A stretch of DNA of 64,000 nt from a virus (IMGVR_UViG_3300021424_000009:36279-100278); one strand, 5' to 3'. Shown: positions 55,931 through 62,687, counted from the stretch's first letter. Notes: generated by a model from the sequence alone, not told the origin. Numbers and translations are program-made.

Positions 55931-56730
55931 ATGCCCATAGAGATAAAAAATATACATGATATAGATCCAATTCAAAGGTTGTCTTTGACGGACTTTTCAT
56001 ACTCAAGGATAGACACCTATAAACAGTGTCCTTCAAAATATTTTTATACATATATAAAGAAAGAGCCAAGGCTTTTTGGAGAAGCCGCGGTGTTGCGGCA
56101 ATATAGTTCACTCTGTTTTAGAAAACTTGGTTAGTGATACCAAGCCAATAGTATACGATGAACTAAAGTCAGAGTACGAAACTCAAAAATCTAAATTTGA
56201 TCCCAATAAAAAAATATCAGCTGATTTAATATCAGCCGGCGAAACTATATTGAATGAGTTTTATGATCAAAATGAAGGATCAACTTTTGAAGTTTTTGAT
56301 AAAGAATATGAATTTAATTTCATTATAGGGAACTATAATATTATAGGTTACATAGATCGAATAGATTTATATGATGATGAAGTTTTAATTATAGACTATA
56401 AAACCGGTAAGTGGGAAGTCGCCCAAAAAGATGTTTCGACTAATCTACAGCTAGGCATATATGCACTAGCAGTTTCACTAGCTTTTCCCAACAAAAAAAT
56501 AACCGCGGAACTATATTACTTAAGGTCCGGAAGAAGGAAAAGGCATACCTTTTCACCGGAAGATATTGAAAATGTAAAAATAAATCTTGTTGATTCTATT
56601 AAGCAAATTATAGACGATACATCTTTCAGGCCAACAGATAACTCAAGATCCTGTAGTTATTGTGATCACGCCAAAACAGGGGCTTGCCCAACCCGGAGTA
56701 TTTAGATTAAAAAAGAAAGCAGGAGCATAA
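55931..56730 (+). CDS. Cas4/RecB-like iron-sulfur nuclease, two CGG +1 shifts
   Basis: 265 residues from 55931-56095, 56097-56693 and 56695-56730. The N-terminal YKQCPSKYFYTY motif gives one cysteine of the cluster. At the first shift VL-GNIVHSVLENL restores the RecB-family G-x3-H. The core follows with YIDRIDLYDDEVLIIDYK (Asp and D-x-K, about residues 142-160) and a C-terminal CSYC plus CP (about 240-251) that could complete an iron-sulfur site. It is likely a 5'-3' or end-processing exonuclease in replication or recombination. The second shift, at 56694, extends the C-terminus to a Lys-rich tail. Confidence 0.85.
56096..56099 (+). other. CGG +1 frameshift site 12 (CGGC), in the nuclease G-x3-H motif
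   Basis: In-frame CGG after TTG. The zero frame stops at 56134; the +1 frame restores VL-GNIVHSVLE with the conserved glycine and histidine. CGGC replaces one glycine. Confidence 0.93.
56694..56697 (+). other. CGG +1 frameshift site 13 (CGGA), near the C-terminus
   Basis: In-frame CGG after ACC. The zero frame stops at 56705; the +1 frame adds GVFRLKKKAGA and stops at 56730. Found from the rule, with no motif to prove it. Confidence 0.65.
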
Positions 56731-56734
56731 AAAT

Positions 56735-56766
56735 GCCTCCTCGTCAACTTGCGCTGACGAGGAGGC
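56735..56766 (-). terminator. 12-base-stem terminator for the minus-strand gene
   Basis: gcctcctcgtca / tgacgaggaggc with an eight-base loop. On the minus strand it is followed at once by a T-rich run, so it terminates the gene at 56785-56955; on the + strand there is no T-tract. Confidence 0.82.
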
Positions 56767-56784
56767 GGTAAAGTAAATTAAGGA

Positions 56785-56955
56785 TTAGAACTCTGAGTCT
56801 GACTCAAACGTCAGTTCATCAGAGATGAGACCCTCAAACTGGGTGACCAGCTTGGTTGCCGTCTCGTTGTCATATCCAGCCTCTTGCAGGCTCTCAATGA
56901 CGTTCTGGTTGACAGTCTTCTTGAATGTGTCAACTATCTGATTTAATGTGATCAT
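56785..56955 (-). CDS. Small minus-strand protein, 56 aa
   Basis: The only minus-strand gene seen. ATG at 56955 (reading leftward) with an AAAGGA ribosome-binding site, stop at 56785. Acidic and helical: it starts MITLNQIVDTFKKTVNQN and ends in an Asp/Glu-rich tail. Base composition is clearly less AT-rich than the surroundings, and it has its own upstream region and a strong terminator. An autonomously expressed accessory gene, possibly early-expressed; function unknown. Confidence 0.78.
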   Translation of the reverse strand: MITLNQIVDTFKKTVNQNVIESLQEAGYDNETATKLVTQFEGLISDELTFESDSEF

Positions 56956-56969
56956 TTTTTTTCCTTTGC

Positions 56970-56998
56970 TTGTGTCTTGCTTAATTATGAACTATAAT
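56970..56998 (+). promoter_or_regulatory. Promoter for the 57036 nuclease gene
   Basis: TTGTGT, a 17-base spacer and TATAAT (56993-56998) in the divergent gap between the minus-strand gene and the gene at 57036. Confidence 0.65.
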
Positions 56999-57035
56999 AC
57001 TTATAGTGTTATATCAACAAAATAGAGGTTACACC

Positions 57036-57590
57036 ATGACAATAGAGTCTGTCCACTCCAGCGATTTTTTTTCAGAAAGATCTTTGTTAAAGTCTCCAAA
57101 CTTTCTAACAACAAAAACCATAAGGAATAGCATATCACCAGATGAGCATAAATCAAACTCATCCAGAGGAAACGCTTACAAGCATACAAAAACAGGATAT
57201 CGAGAAGACATTGACTTAAACGTAAGATCAAATTGGGAAGCCAATTTTGTCAGGATACTAAATGCCTATAAGATAAAGTTTGAGTTTGAGCCAACCGTTT
57301 TTGCTTTTCCTATAAAAAGGGGAACGAAAGGATATACTCCAGATTTTTATTTAACTAAATCAGATGAATGGATAGAAATAAAAGGATACCTAGACGATAA
57401 GAGTAAGATAAAACTTAGAAGATTTAAAAGGTATTATCCTCAGGAATTTGAAAAACTTGTTTGCATAATAAGCAAGTATTCTAAAGAAGCTTGTAATTTT
57501 ATGGACGAACTGCAAGTTCCAAAAGTAGTTTACTACGAAGACATAAGATCAGAATACAATTCTCTTGTTATTAATTGGGAGGGAAAATAA
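57036..57590 (+). CDS. TnsA-like PD-(D/E)XK endonuclease
   Basis: 184 residues starting at ATG 57036. NWEANFVRILNAYKIKFEFE provides the first acid, GYTPDFYLTKSDEWIEIKGY provides the Asp and the E-x-K, matching TnsA-type and related phage endonucleases. The N-terminal 60 residues are basic and disordered. Its first part is expressed from a divergent promoter. It could act in DNA processing or in excluding competing elements. The ATG of the sigma-like gene begins at its stop. Confidence 0.75.
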   Translation: MTIESVHSSDFFSERSLLKSPNFLTTKTIRNSISPDEHKSNSSRGNAYKHTKTGYREDIDLNVRSNWEANFVRILNAYKIKFEFEPTVFAFPIKRGTKGYTPDFYLTKSDEWIEIKGYLDDKSKIKLRRFKRYYPQEFEKLVCIISKYSKEACNFMDELQVPKVVYYEDIRSEYNSLVINWEGK

Positions 57591-58449
57591 TGGCCGCGTA
57601 TAAAGAGCAGTATTATTCCCTCGAAGAATCGGAAATGCAAAGTTTAATAGCTAAGGCAAAAGATGGCAATTCAAAAGCCCAAGAAGAGCTATTAAAAGTC
57701 TTTCATAATTTTTTGAGTAAATATGTTGCATTACTGTATTACAGTAGATACAACATAGCAGATTATGACGTCAGGAGATTTATAAGTCTATTTGTTAAAG
57801 ATCCATACGTCAGATTTGCGTTGATGAAAAATAAGATAAATAAAAAAGCTTTTAAAGAAATCAATGAAGTCATGCGGCGGAATACAATACATGGCCAAAA
57901 GATACGGAAATGAAGAAGATATAAGACAAACCGTAAACATGACATTTTTTCAATGCATTAAAAGATATGAGAGAAAAGATTCAGCCAAAGGCCCAATTCC
58001 ATTTAGTCGGATTCCTTTACAGTTATTTCTTTTATCTTTTGAAAAAAAATGTAGACACCTTCTTAATAGATCAATTGGGAAGAAAAACTTTTCCGCTTCT
58101 ATCGGATGAATCTTTTGATAAAGACGAACCTGATAGCAAAGTCGGGTTTAAGGCCGATCCGATAGAGTATACTTTTGAGCAAGTTATGAATACAGATTTC
58201 ATTGATGAGATGTGGGTTTTGGGAGAAAAAGTAATGGCTCCTTTTGATAAGCTTTCCGTACAGGAAAGGCAGCTTATAAAATGGAAATACGTAGATGGTA
58301 AAAAGTCTAGTGAAATATCCAAAAAAATAAATGAACATCCCAATACAGTTAGAGAACATTTATCAAAGATAAGAGATAAAATAGAGAACATTATTTTAGG
58401 CGATAACTTAGAAGACTTAATCAGGGACCTAAAACTATCAAAGGAATAA
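57590..58449 (+). CDS. Sigma-factor-like protein, two CGG +1 shifts
   Basis: 285 residues from 57590-57874, 57876-58007 and 58009-58449. The N-terminal and middle parts are helical with GGIQYMAKRYGNEEDIRQTV and a following region typical of sigma region 2. The C-terminus has a region 4 helix-turn-helix: LSVQERQLIKWKYVDGKK and the SEISKKINEHPNTVREHLSK recognition helix. It should redirect host RNA polymerase to phage promoters. Both shifts are needed to join regions 2 and 4. Confidence 0.83.
57875..57881 (+). other. CGG +1 frameshift site 14 (tandem CGGCGGA)
   Basis: Two CGG codons in a row are in frame after ATG. A shift at the first gives CGGC then GGA (M-G-G-I); a shift at the second gives CGG then CGGA. 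Both end in the same frame. The zero frame stops at 57913. Confidence 0.88.
58008..58011 (+). other. CGG +1 frameshift site 15 (CGGA)
   Basis: In-frame CGG after AGT. The zero frame stops at 58109; the +1 frame reads GFLYSYFFYLLKKN and leads into the region 4 helix-turn-helix. Confidence 0.9.
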
Positions 58450-58450
58450 G

Positions 58451-58966
58451 ATGAACTTTCAAGGAATAGAAAAACTACAAGAACTATTATCAGAGTTTTT
58501 GAATCCACAAATTCAAGAAGTTATTGATTCTTATGTAAACAAAGAATCTAAAAATCAATACTTTGTAGAAATACCAGAAGAGGATGTTGTGGATTTAGGC
58601 TTAGATAAATTGGCTTCTCTCGTTGCAAGAACCTCAAACGTATACGGCAGAGCTGCAAGATTTGCAGGAATGGCAAGAGCAAACTATAAAATCATAGAGG
58701 GTAAATACAAAAAAGTATACAAATCTTCTAGAGTTGGAAAGAATGAGGCCGAAAGAGAAGCCGCCGCAATGGAGGCAGCAGAAACAGAATACTCCGCCCT
58801 GGTCACTTGCGAGGCAATAGTTAATCTTGCAGAATCCCTTGAAAATTCTGCTCGAATAGCATCTGAATCATCTCGAAAGCTGATGGATAAAGTCCAATCA
58901 ATGCAGATAGCTTCAGCCAGAGAGACTAAAGGGTATTACGCTGAGAGCGATTTTCAAACCTATTAA
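58451..58966 (+). CDS. Alanine-rich helical protein, 171 aa
   Basis: Almost wholly alpha-helical, with an acidic N-terminal third (EIPEEDVVDLGLDKLA) and long Ala/Glu/Arg helices (AEREAAAMEAAETEY). The size and build recall recombination-mediator or single-strand-binding accessory proteins such as UvsY, but no motif confirms it. It lies one base after the sigma-like gene. Confidence 0.62.
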   Translation: MNFQGIEKLQELLSEFLNPQIQEVIDSYVNKESKNQYFVEIPEEDVVDLGLDKLASLVARTSNVYGRAARFAGMARANYKIIEGKYKKVYKSSRVGKNEAEREAAAMEAAETEYSALVTCEAIVNLAESLENSARIASESSRKLMDKVQSMQIASARETKGYYAESDFQTY

Positions 58967-58975
58967 AGGAGAACC

Positions 58976-59185
58976 ATGTTTATAGGTCATTATAAATCCG
59001 TAAATAGTCCTAAAGAATTCTATTCAGAAAAAAGAAATTCTTTGGATTTCCCAATGCAAGTAGAACTTGAGGGCGAAAGATATTTGTTTGGGGCATCAAT
59101 ACAAATCTCAAATTCAAAACAATACAACGGCCTAAAGGCAACAGCTCAAAAAAATAATATAAAGTACGACGTTAAGTTGAGTTAA
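58976..59185 (+). CDS. Hypothetical protein, 69 aa
   Basis: A small, mostly beta protein with a strong AAAGGAG ribosome-binding site. No motif recognised. It abuts the RNase H start directly. Confidence 0.62.
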   Translation: MFIGHYKSVNSPKEFYSEKRNSLDFPMQVELEGERYLFGASIQISNSKQYNGLKATAQKNNIKYDVKLS

Positions 59186-59611
59186 ATGAATATAGAAGTT
59201 TTTTGCGACGGAGCATCAAGGGGTCAAGGCCAAAAAAAATTTGGCGAAGCGTCTTGCGCCGTAGTTGTTTATAAGAACAAAAAAAGAGTTGTCCAATTTG
59301 CCAGAGGTTTGGGCAGAAGAACCAATAACGAAGCCGAATATGAAGCAGTTATTGCTGGTCTTTTAATCTGTTCAATGTCCGACTTTGTTGATCCGATACT
59401 GTATACCGATTCAGCTGTGGTGGCAAATCAAATCAACGAAAAATGGAAATGTAAAAATTTATCATTAATTCCTCTACTAATGACTATCCAAGAAATAAAA
59501 AGTGAATACAAATTTAGGGTCATGCAAGTTCCTAGAACATTTGTTTGGGAGCCTGATGGATTAGCCAACGAATTTTTGAATCAATTAGAAGATAAGAAAA
59601 GAACTATATGA
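59186..59611 (+). CDS. rnhA: Ribonuclease H (type I)
   Basis: 141 residues. The acidic catalytic set is visible: VFCDGASRGQG (Asp), RTNNEAEYEAVIAGL (Glu), LYTDSAVVANQI (Asp) and EPDGLANEF (Asp). It removes RNA primers made by the PriS-like primase. The stop lies eight bases before the kinase-like gene. Confidence 0.9.
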   Translation: MNIEVFCDGASRGQGQKKFGEASCAVVVYKNKKRVVQFARGLGRRTNNEAEYEAVIAGLLICSMSDFVDPILYTDSAVVANQINEKWKCKNLSLIPLLMTIQEIKSEYKFRVMQVPRTFVWEPDGLANEFLNQLEDKKRTI

Positions 59612-59617
59612 TATACT
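59612..59617 (+). promoter_or_regulatory. Extended -10 element overlapping the 59619 start
   Basis: TGA-TATACT ends one base before the ATG at 59619 and seven bases before the in-frame ATG at 59625, so transcription would begin at about 59625 as a leaderless message. Confidence 0.5.
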
Positions 59618-59618
59618 T

Positions 59619-60407
59619 ATGGCCATGATAGATCTTAGTAAAAATCAACCAATAATAATTGGACTAGCCGGCAAAGCCGGCAGTGGCAAGACCTCAGTTG
59701 CAGAAAATATAGTCCCCAAGGGCTCTATCGAATCAATTAAGTATGGAATAAAATGGGATCATATCTTTTACGCTTTACCTCTTTATGAAATGGCTTCAAT
59801 AAAAAAGAACATTCAAGGCTTAAATCAAAAAAGAAGAAGAATGTATGCTATTCATCAAGTTTTATACGACCTTTATGGCGGAACATCTTTGGGCGATATT
59901 CCAGAGTACGAAGATCTAACAAGCATGGTTGAAAAAATATATTCCATGCCCATAGAGGCAGAAGGAATTAAGCCAAGAGATTTCCTGCAAAAAGCTGGCG
60001 ATATTTGTAGATCAGTTTCCCCAGATTGCTTTGCTCGATGGGCGATAATGAAATCCTCTAGAATATACAGATCTTATGTAAATCAGATTCCAGAAGACGA
60101 AGATCCATATCCAATGTCGGTTTTAATTTCTGATGTAAGATGTTTGAATGAAGCTGAACACATACTTAAACAACCGAACGGAGTTGTCATATGCTTTGAA
60201 GCTTCGACAGAAACACTAAATGAACGTCTCTTTAAAAGAGATGGAAAGTTAATGAACCCAGAGCATGCTTTGCACGCTACAGAAAATGGAATAGAAGAAA
60301 TTAAAAATATGGCTACATTAATAATTAATACTGATGGAATGTCCTTGGAAGATCAGACTGAAGAAACATTAAAGCAACTAAAAATTAAGGAGTTTACAAA
60401 TGCCTAA
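59619..60407 (+). CDS. P-loop nucleoside monophosphate kinase-like protein
   Basis: 262 residues from ATG 59619; ATG 59625 (MIDLSKNQPII) may be the real start because a -10 element abuts it. GLAGKAGSGKTSVAEN is the P-loop, and ISDVRCLNEAEHIL with VICFEASTETLNERLF recalls the lid and the D-R-x nucleotide site of T4 gp1-type deoxynucleoside monophosphate kinases. It would feed dNTPs to replication with NrdJ and ThyX. It overlaps the next gene by eight bases. Confidence 0.78.
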   Translation: MAMIDLSKNQPIIIGLAGKAGSGKTSVAENIVPKGSIESIKYGIKWDHIFYALPLYEMASIKKNIQGLNQKRRRMYAIHQVLYDLYGGTSLGDIPEYEDLTSMVEKIYSMPIEAEGIKPRDFLQKAGDICRSVSPDCFARWAIMKSSRIYRSYVNQIPEDEDPYPMSVLISDVRCLNEAEHILKQPNGVVICFEASTETLNERLFKRDGKLMNPEHALHATENGIEEIKNMATLIINTDGMSLEDQTEETLKQLKIKEFTNA

Positions 60408-60720
60408 AATATCACAAAATGCCTTTGAACAATCTAGTGTTCCCTCGGTCGCCGAAGCGGTTTCAAACTCTCCTTCCGTAGCCTTGTCTAGTGCTCCCGT
60501 TTTAATATGTGGGGTAAATAGAAAAATAAATATAGGGAATTTTGAAAACGTAGATGTTTATGCCGGTATAAGTTTGCCGCTAAATAACGTATCACTAGAG
60601 GACAAAGAAGCTTTATCAAAGGCCATAGAGGAAGCAGCAGCTTATGGTTTTGCCGTAGTTTCAAAGGAAACCGGCGATAGATATTCTCTCATTAAAGATT
60701 CTCAACAGGCAAAAGCCTGA
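60400..60720 (+). CDS. Hypothetical protein, 106 aa
   Basis: A small alpha/beta protein with a Ser/Ala-rich N-terminus and a compact C-terminal domain (INIGNFENVDVYAGISLP, then AIEEAAAYGFAVVSKETG). It starts inside the kinase-like gene. I recognise no family. Confidence 0.65.
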   Translation: MPKISQNAFEQSSVPSVAEAVSNSPSVALSSAPVLICGVNRKINIGNFENVDVYAGISLPLNNVSLEDKEALSKAIEEAAAYGFAVVSKETGDRYSLIKDSQQAKA

Positions 60721-60732
60721 TTGTTTAGGGTA

Positions 60733-60745
60733 TATAATGTATAAT
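60733..60745 (+). promoter_or_regulatory. Two overlapping -10-like boxes before the small basic-protein cluster
   Basis: TATAAT at 60733-60738 and again at 60740-60745, in the gap after the gene at 60400. Likely promoter region of the late small-gene cluster; no good -35 is visible. Confidence 0.55.
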
Positions 60746-60791
60746 ATGTTATTACTATTAAAACAGCAAAATGAAAATACGAGGTAAAAAA

Positions 60792-61064
60792 ATGAGTATA
60801 TTCAAAAATTTATTGAAAAAATTAGAAACCGTTTTAAATGGAGAGAAGAATAAAAAGAATTCTCCTCTTTCCATGATTCCTAACGCAGTGGTTGACAAAT
60901 TGGTTGATCAGGCCGAGGTGTTGGCCGAGGTTGCTGACCAGGCGGTGGTCAATGTTGCCAAGGAAGTTAAGAAAGAAATTGATAATGTCACCGAAGCTGT
61001 AAAGAAAACACCAGCAAAAAAGAAGCCAGCAGCAAAGAAGCCAGCAGTAAAAAAGACTAAGTAA
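60792..61064 (+). CDS. Histone-H1-like Lys/Ala-rich protein, 90 aa
   Basis: I start at ATG 60792, eight bases after GAGG. The N-terminal half is a predicted amphipathic helix (IPNAVVDKLVDQAEVLAEVAD). The C-terminal tail (TPAKKKPAAKKPAVKKTK) is a Lys-Pro-Ala repeat like those of histone H1 and bacterial HU-tail proteins. It should bind DNA by charge and may condense the phage genome or be packaged. Its stop overlaps the next ATG. Confidence 0.72.
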   Translation: MSIFKNLLKKLETVLNGEKNKKNSPLSMIPNAVVDKLVDQAEVLAEVADQAVVNVAKEVKKEIDNVTEAVKKTPAKKKPAAKKPAVKKTK

Positions 61065-61189
61065 TGGCATTTAAGGGTAAGATATATATATCTGGTCCTA
61101 GAATGGGAACCAATAATCTCGTTAAGGGAATTGAATTGCCACTTAATAAAAAGAAAATAAAAAGAAAGAAAAAAAATGGCAAAAAGTAA
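61064..61189 (+). CDS. Small basic protein, 41 aa
   Basis: ATG overlaps the preceding stop (TAATG). A Gly/Tyr N-terminus (FKGKIYISGPRMG) precedes a run of 12 basic residues at the end. Too short for domain calls; it is one of a run of small Lys-rich phage proteins here. Confidence 0.55.
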   Translation: MAFKGKIYISGPRMGTNNLVKGIELPLNKKKIKRKKKNGKK

Positions 61190-61229
61190 AGACTCAAGGC
61201 TAAAAAAGCGAGGAAATATTAATGGCTAA
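61176..61229 (+). CDS. Very short basic ORF, 17 aa
   Basis: MAKSKDSRLKKRGNING, overlapping the preceding gene and the next start. The KDSRLKK start resembles the head of a common family of small phage proteins, so it could be a truncated relative. Weakly supported. Confidence 0.35.
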   Translation: MAKSKDSRLKKRGNING

Positions 61230-61495
61230 GACAGCTGCGTGGCAACGCAAAGAACGGTAAGGATCCCAAAGGTGGACTAAATCGTAAGGGAGTTGCCTCC
61301 TATCGTAAGCAAAACCCAGGATCAAAACTTAAAATGGCCGTTACAACAAAGCCAAGCAAGCTAAAACCGGGATCGAAGGCGGCTAAGCGCCGCAAGTCCT
61401 TTTGTGCTAGAATGAGTGGCGTGAAAGGCCCGATGAAAGACAAAAAGGGTAGACCCACACGCAAAGCTTTGGCTTTGAGAAAATGGAATTGTTAA
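61222..61495 (+). CDS. Small conserved phage protein (DUF6321-like), one CGG +1 shift
   Basis: 90 residues from 61222-61254 and 61256-61495. The family start, T-A-A-W-x-R-K-E-G-K-x-P-K-G-G-L-N, is recovered only with the shift: AKTAAWQRKE, CGGT, then KDPKGGLNRKG. RRKSFCARMSGVKGPM and RKALALRKWNC near the end match my memory of the family. Function unknown; it is abundant in marine and freshwater phages. Without the shift the reading stops after 12 residues. Confidence 0.88.
61255..61258 (+). other. CGG +1 frameshift site 16 (CGGT), in a short conserved family
   Basis: In-frame CGG after GAA at codon 12. Zero frame meets TAA at once (61260). The +1 frame restores RKE-G-KDPKGG, so CGGT stands for exactly one glycine. 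Confidence 0.93.
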
Positions 61496-61518
61496 TACTA
61501 TATTAGTTATTCTATAAT
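61495..61518 (+). promoter_or_regulatory. Promoter before the 61553 gene
   Basis: TTGTTA, an 18-base spacer and TATAAT (61513-61518), ahead of an AAGGAG ribosome-binding site and the ATG at 61553. The -35 element overlaps the stop of the previous gene. Confidence 0.6.
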
Positions 61519-61552
61519 GAATATTATTTACAAATAAAAACAAGGAGAAAAA

Positions 61553-61678
61553 ATGTATAAAGCAGGAGACAAAATGTCTGCATACACAATGCCTGGCAAA
61601 AAGAAAGCCAAAGCAGCTGTGAAAAAGACAGGTAAGAAAATGACAAAGAAATCATCCAAGAAAAAGATGGGATACTAA
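61553..61678 (+). CDS. Small Lys-rich protein, 41 aa
   Basis: Strong AAGGAG ribosome-binding site. MYKAGDKMSAYTMPGKKK, then nearly continuous Lys with Ala and Thr. Probable DNA-binding or packaged basic peptide by composition only. Confidence 0.65.
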   Translation: MYKAGDKMSAYTMPGKKKAKAAVKKTGKKMTKKSSKKKMGY

Positions 61679-61680
61679 TC

Positions 61681-61824
61681 ATGGCCGCAAAAAAGAAAAT
61701 GCCACCAAAAAAAGGCGCAGCTAAAAAGGAAACAAAGAAAGGCGCAGCTGGTTTAACGGCTGGTCAAAAGAAACTTCCTCCTTTTATTCAGGCAGCGATA
61801 GCTAAAAAGAAAAAGAAAAAGTAA
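61681..61824 (+). CDS. Small Lys/Ala-rich protein, 47 aa
   Basis: It starts two bases after the previous stop. Two Lys-rich blocks flank a short hydrophobic LTAGQKKLPPFIQAAI segment. Part of the same basic-peptide cluster. Confidence 0.6.
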   Translation: MAAKKKMPPKKGAAKKETKKGAAGLTAGQKKLPPFIQAAIAKKKKKK

Positions 61825-61855
61825 CTTATAATTCTAGTAGATAGGAAGTCGCAAT

Positions 61856-62687
61856 ATGCCAAAAGTAGAATGGGACATCGTAGTTCCGGTTAAGCAACCA
61901 GCAGATCTTAAAGGTATTGCTCCGGGTAAGCTTCCAGAATCTCTTTTGCGTCCAGCAGCTGGCGGCGGTAAACTTCATTGGCTTACCGCAGCTGCGTGGG
62001 GCGCAATGGTTGAAGCGGCAAAAGCAGATGGTATTGAGCTAAAGCCAGTTTCGGCTGGTGATACATATCGCACTTATGAATCACAGCTTACGGCCTTTAA
62101 GCAGCGCTATACGACAACACCAAATGGCAATTCTACTAGAACTTTTGAAGGCAAGAAGTGGTACAAGAAAGATCCTAAGCTAGCTTCTTTGGCGGCTCCT
62201 GGTACATCACAGCATAATACTCGGATTGGCTGTTGATGTTCATACGGCTGGAGAACCAAAGCGTCTGAAGTGGCTAATCGCTAATGTCCGCAAGTTTGGT
62301 TTTTCATGGGAAGTTGTTCCAGAAGAACCCTGGCACCTCCGCTACACTGAGGGAGACAATCCTCCTGCAGCTGTAGTAGAATACATGGCTAAGAGCAACA
62401 TTCAAAAGCCTGTAGGTGCGGCGGCTCCAGCTGCATCCACCGTAGCAGCTGGAGCCCCCGCTGCTGGTAAGGACGATGGAGGTGACCTGGATCCAGGCGA
62501 CAGCGGCCCAAGAGTAACGAAGCTGCAAGAGGAACTTGCCGAGCGCGGCTTCTACAAGGCCACGCCGGACGGACAGTTCGGCCCGAAGACGGAAGAGGCT
62601 GTCATTGCCTTCAAGAAGTCCAAGGGGTACGGCGAAGGTCCTAAGGCAGGCAAGCGAGTTCTTGACGACCTTGGTATTGGTCTCTAG
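61856..62687 (+). CDS. Endolysin: M15 peptidase plus peptidoglycan-binding domain, one CGG +1 shift
   Basis: 276 residues from 61856-62221 and 62223-62687. The catalytic domain has GDTYRTYESQ, then GTSQHNT-GLAVDVHT, in which the shift supplies the glycine of H-x2-G-x-A-x-D, and EEPWHLRY as the second zinc motif. After an Ala/Pro linker, a PGBD repeat follows (GDSGPRVTKLQEELAERGFY, then FGPKTEEAVIAFKK). It cleaves host peptidoglycan at lysis. The linker and PGBD part (62400-62687) are noticeably GC-rich, a sign of later addition. No peptide would contain both zinc motifs without the shift. Confidence 0.94.
62222..62225 (+). other. CGG +1 frameshift site 17 (CGGA), in the endolysin zinc motif
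   Basis: In-frame CGG after ACT. The zero frame ends in IGC at 62236. The +1 frame gives SQHNT-G-LAVDV, the M15 motif S-x-H-x2-G-x-A-x-D with four bases for one glycine. This is the clearest proof of the amino acid. Confidence 0.96.

Noticed and set aside
633-62225. Sequencing or assembly errors as the cause of the broken genes
   Set aside because: Errors would not choose codon phase. All 17 breaks fall on a CGG in frame and in the same direction, while the far more numerous out-of-phase CGGs of identical sequence are intact. Homopolymer length does not explain them, and no CCWGG-type methylation context is shared.
633-62225. CGG read as arginine followed by skipping the next base
   Set aside because: This gives the same downstream frame but puts arginine at four positions where the families have glycine (DnaE, RecB/Cas4, M15, DUF6321-like).
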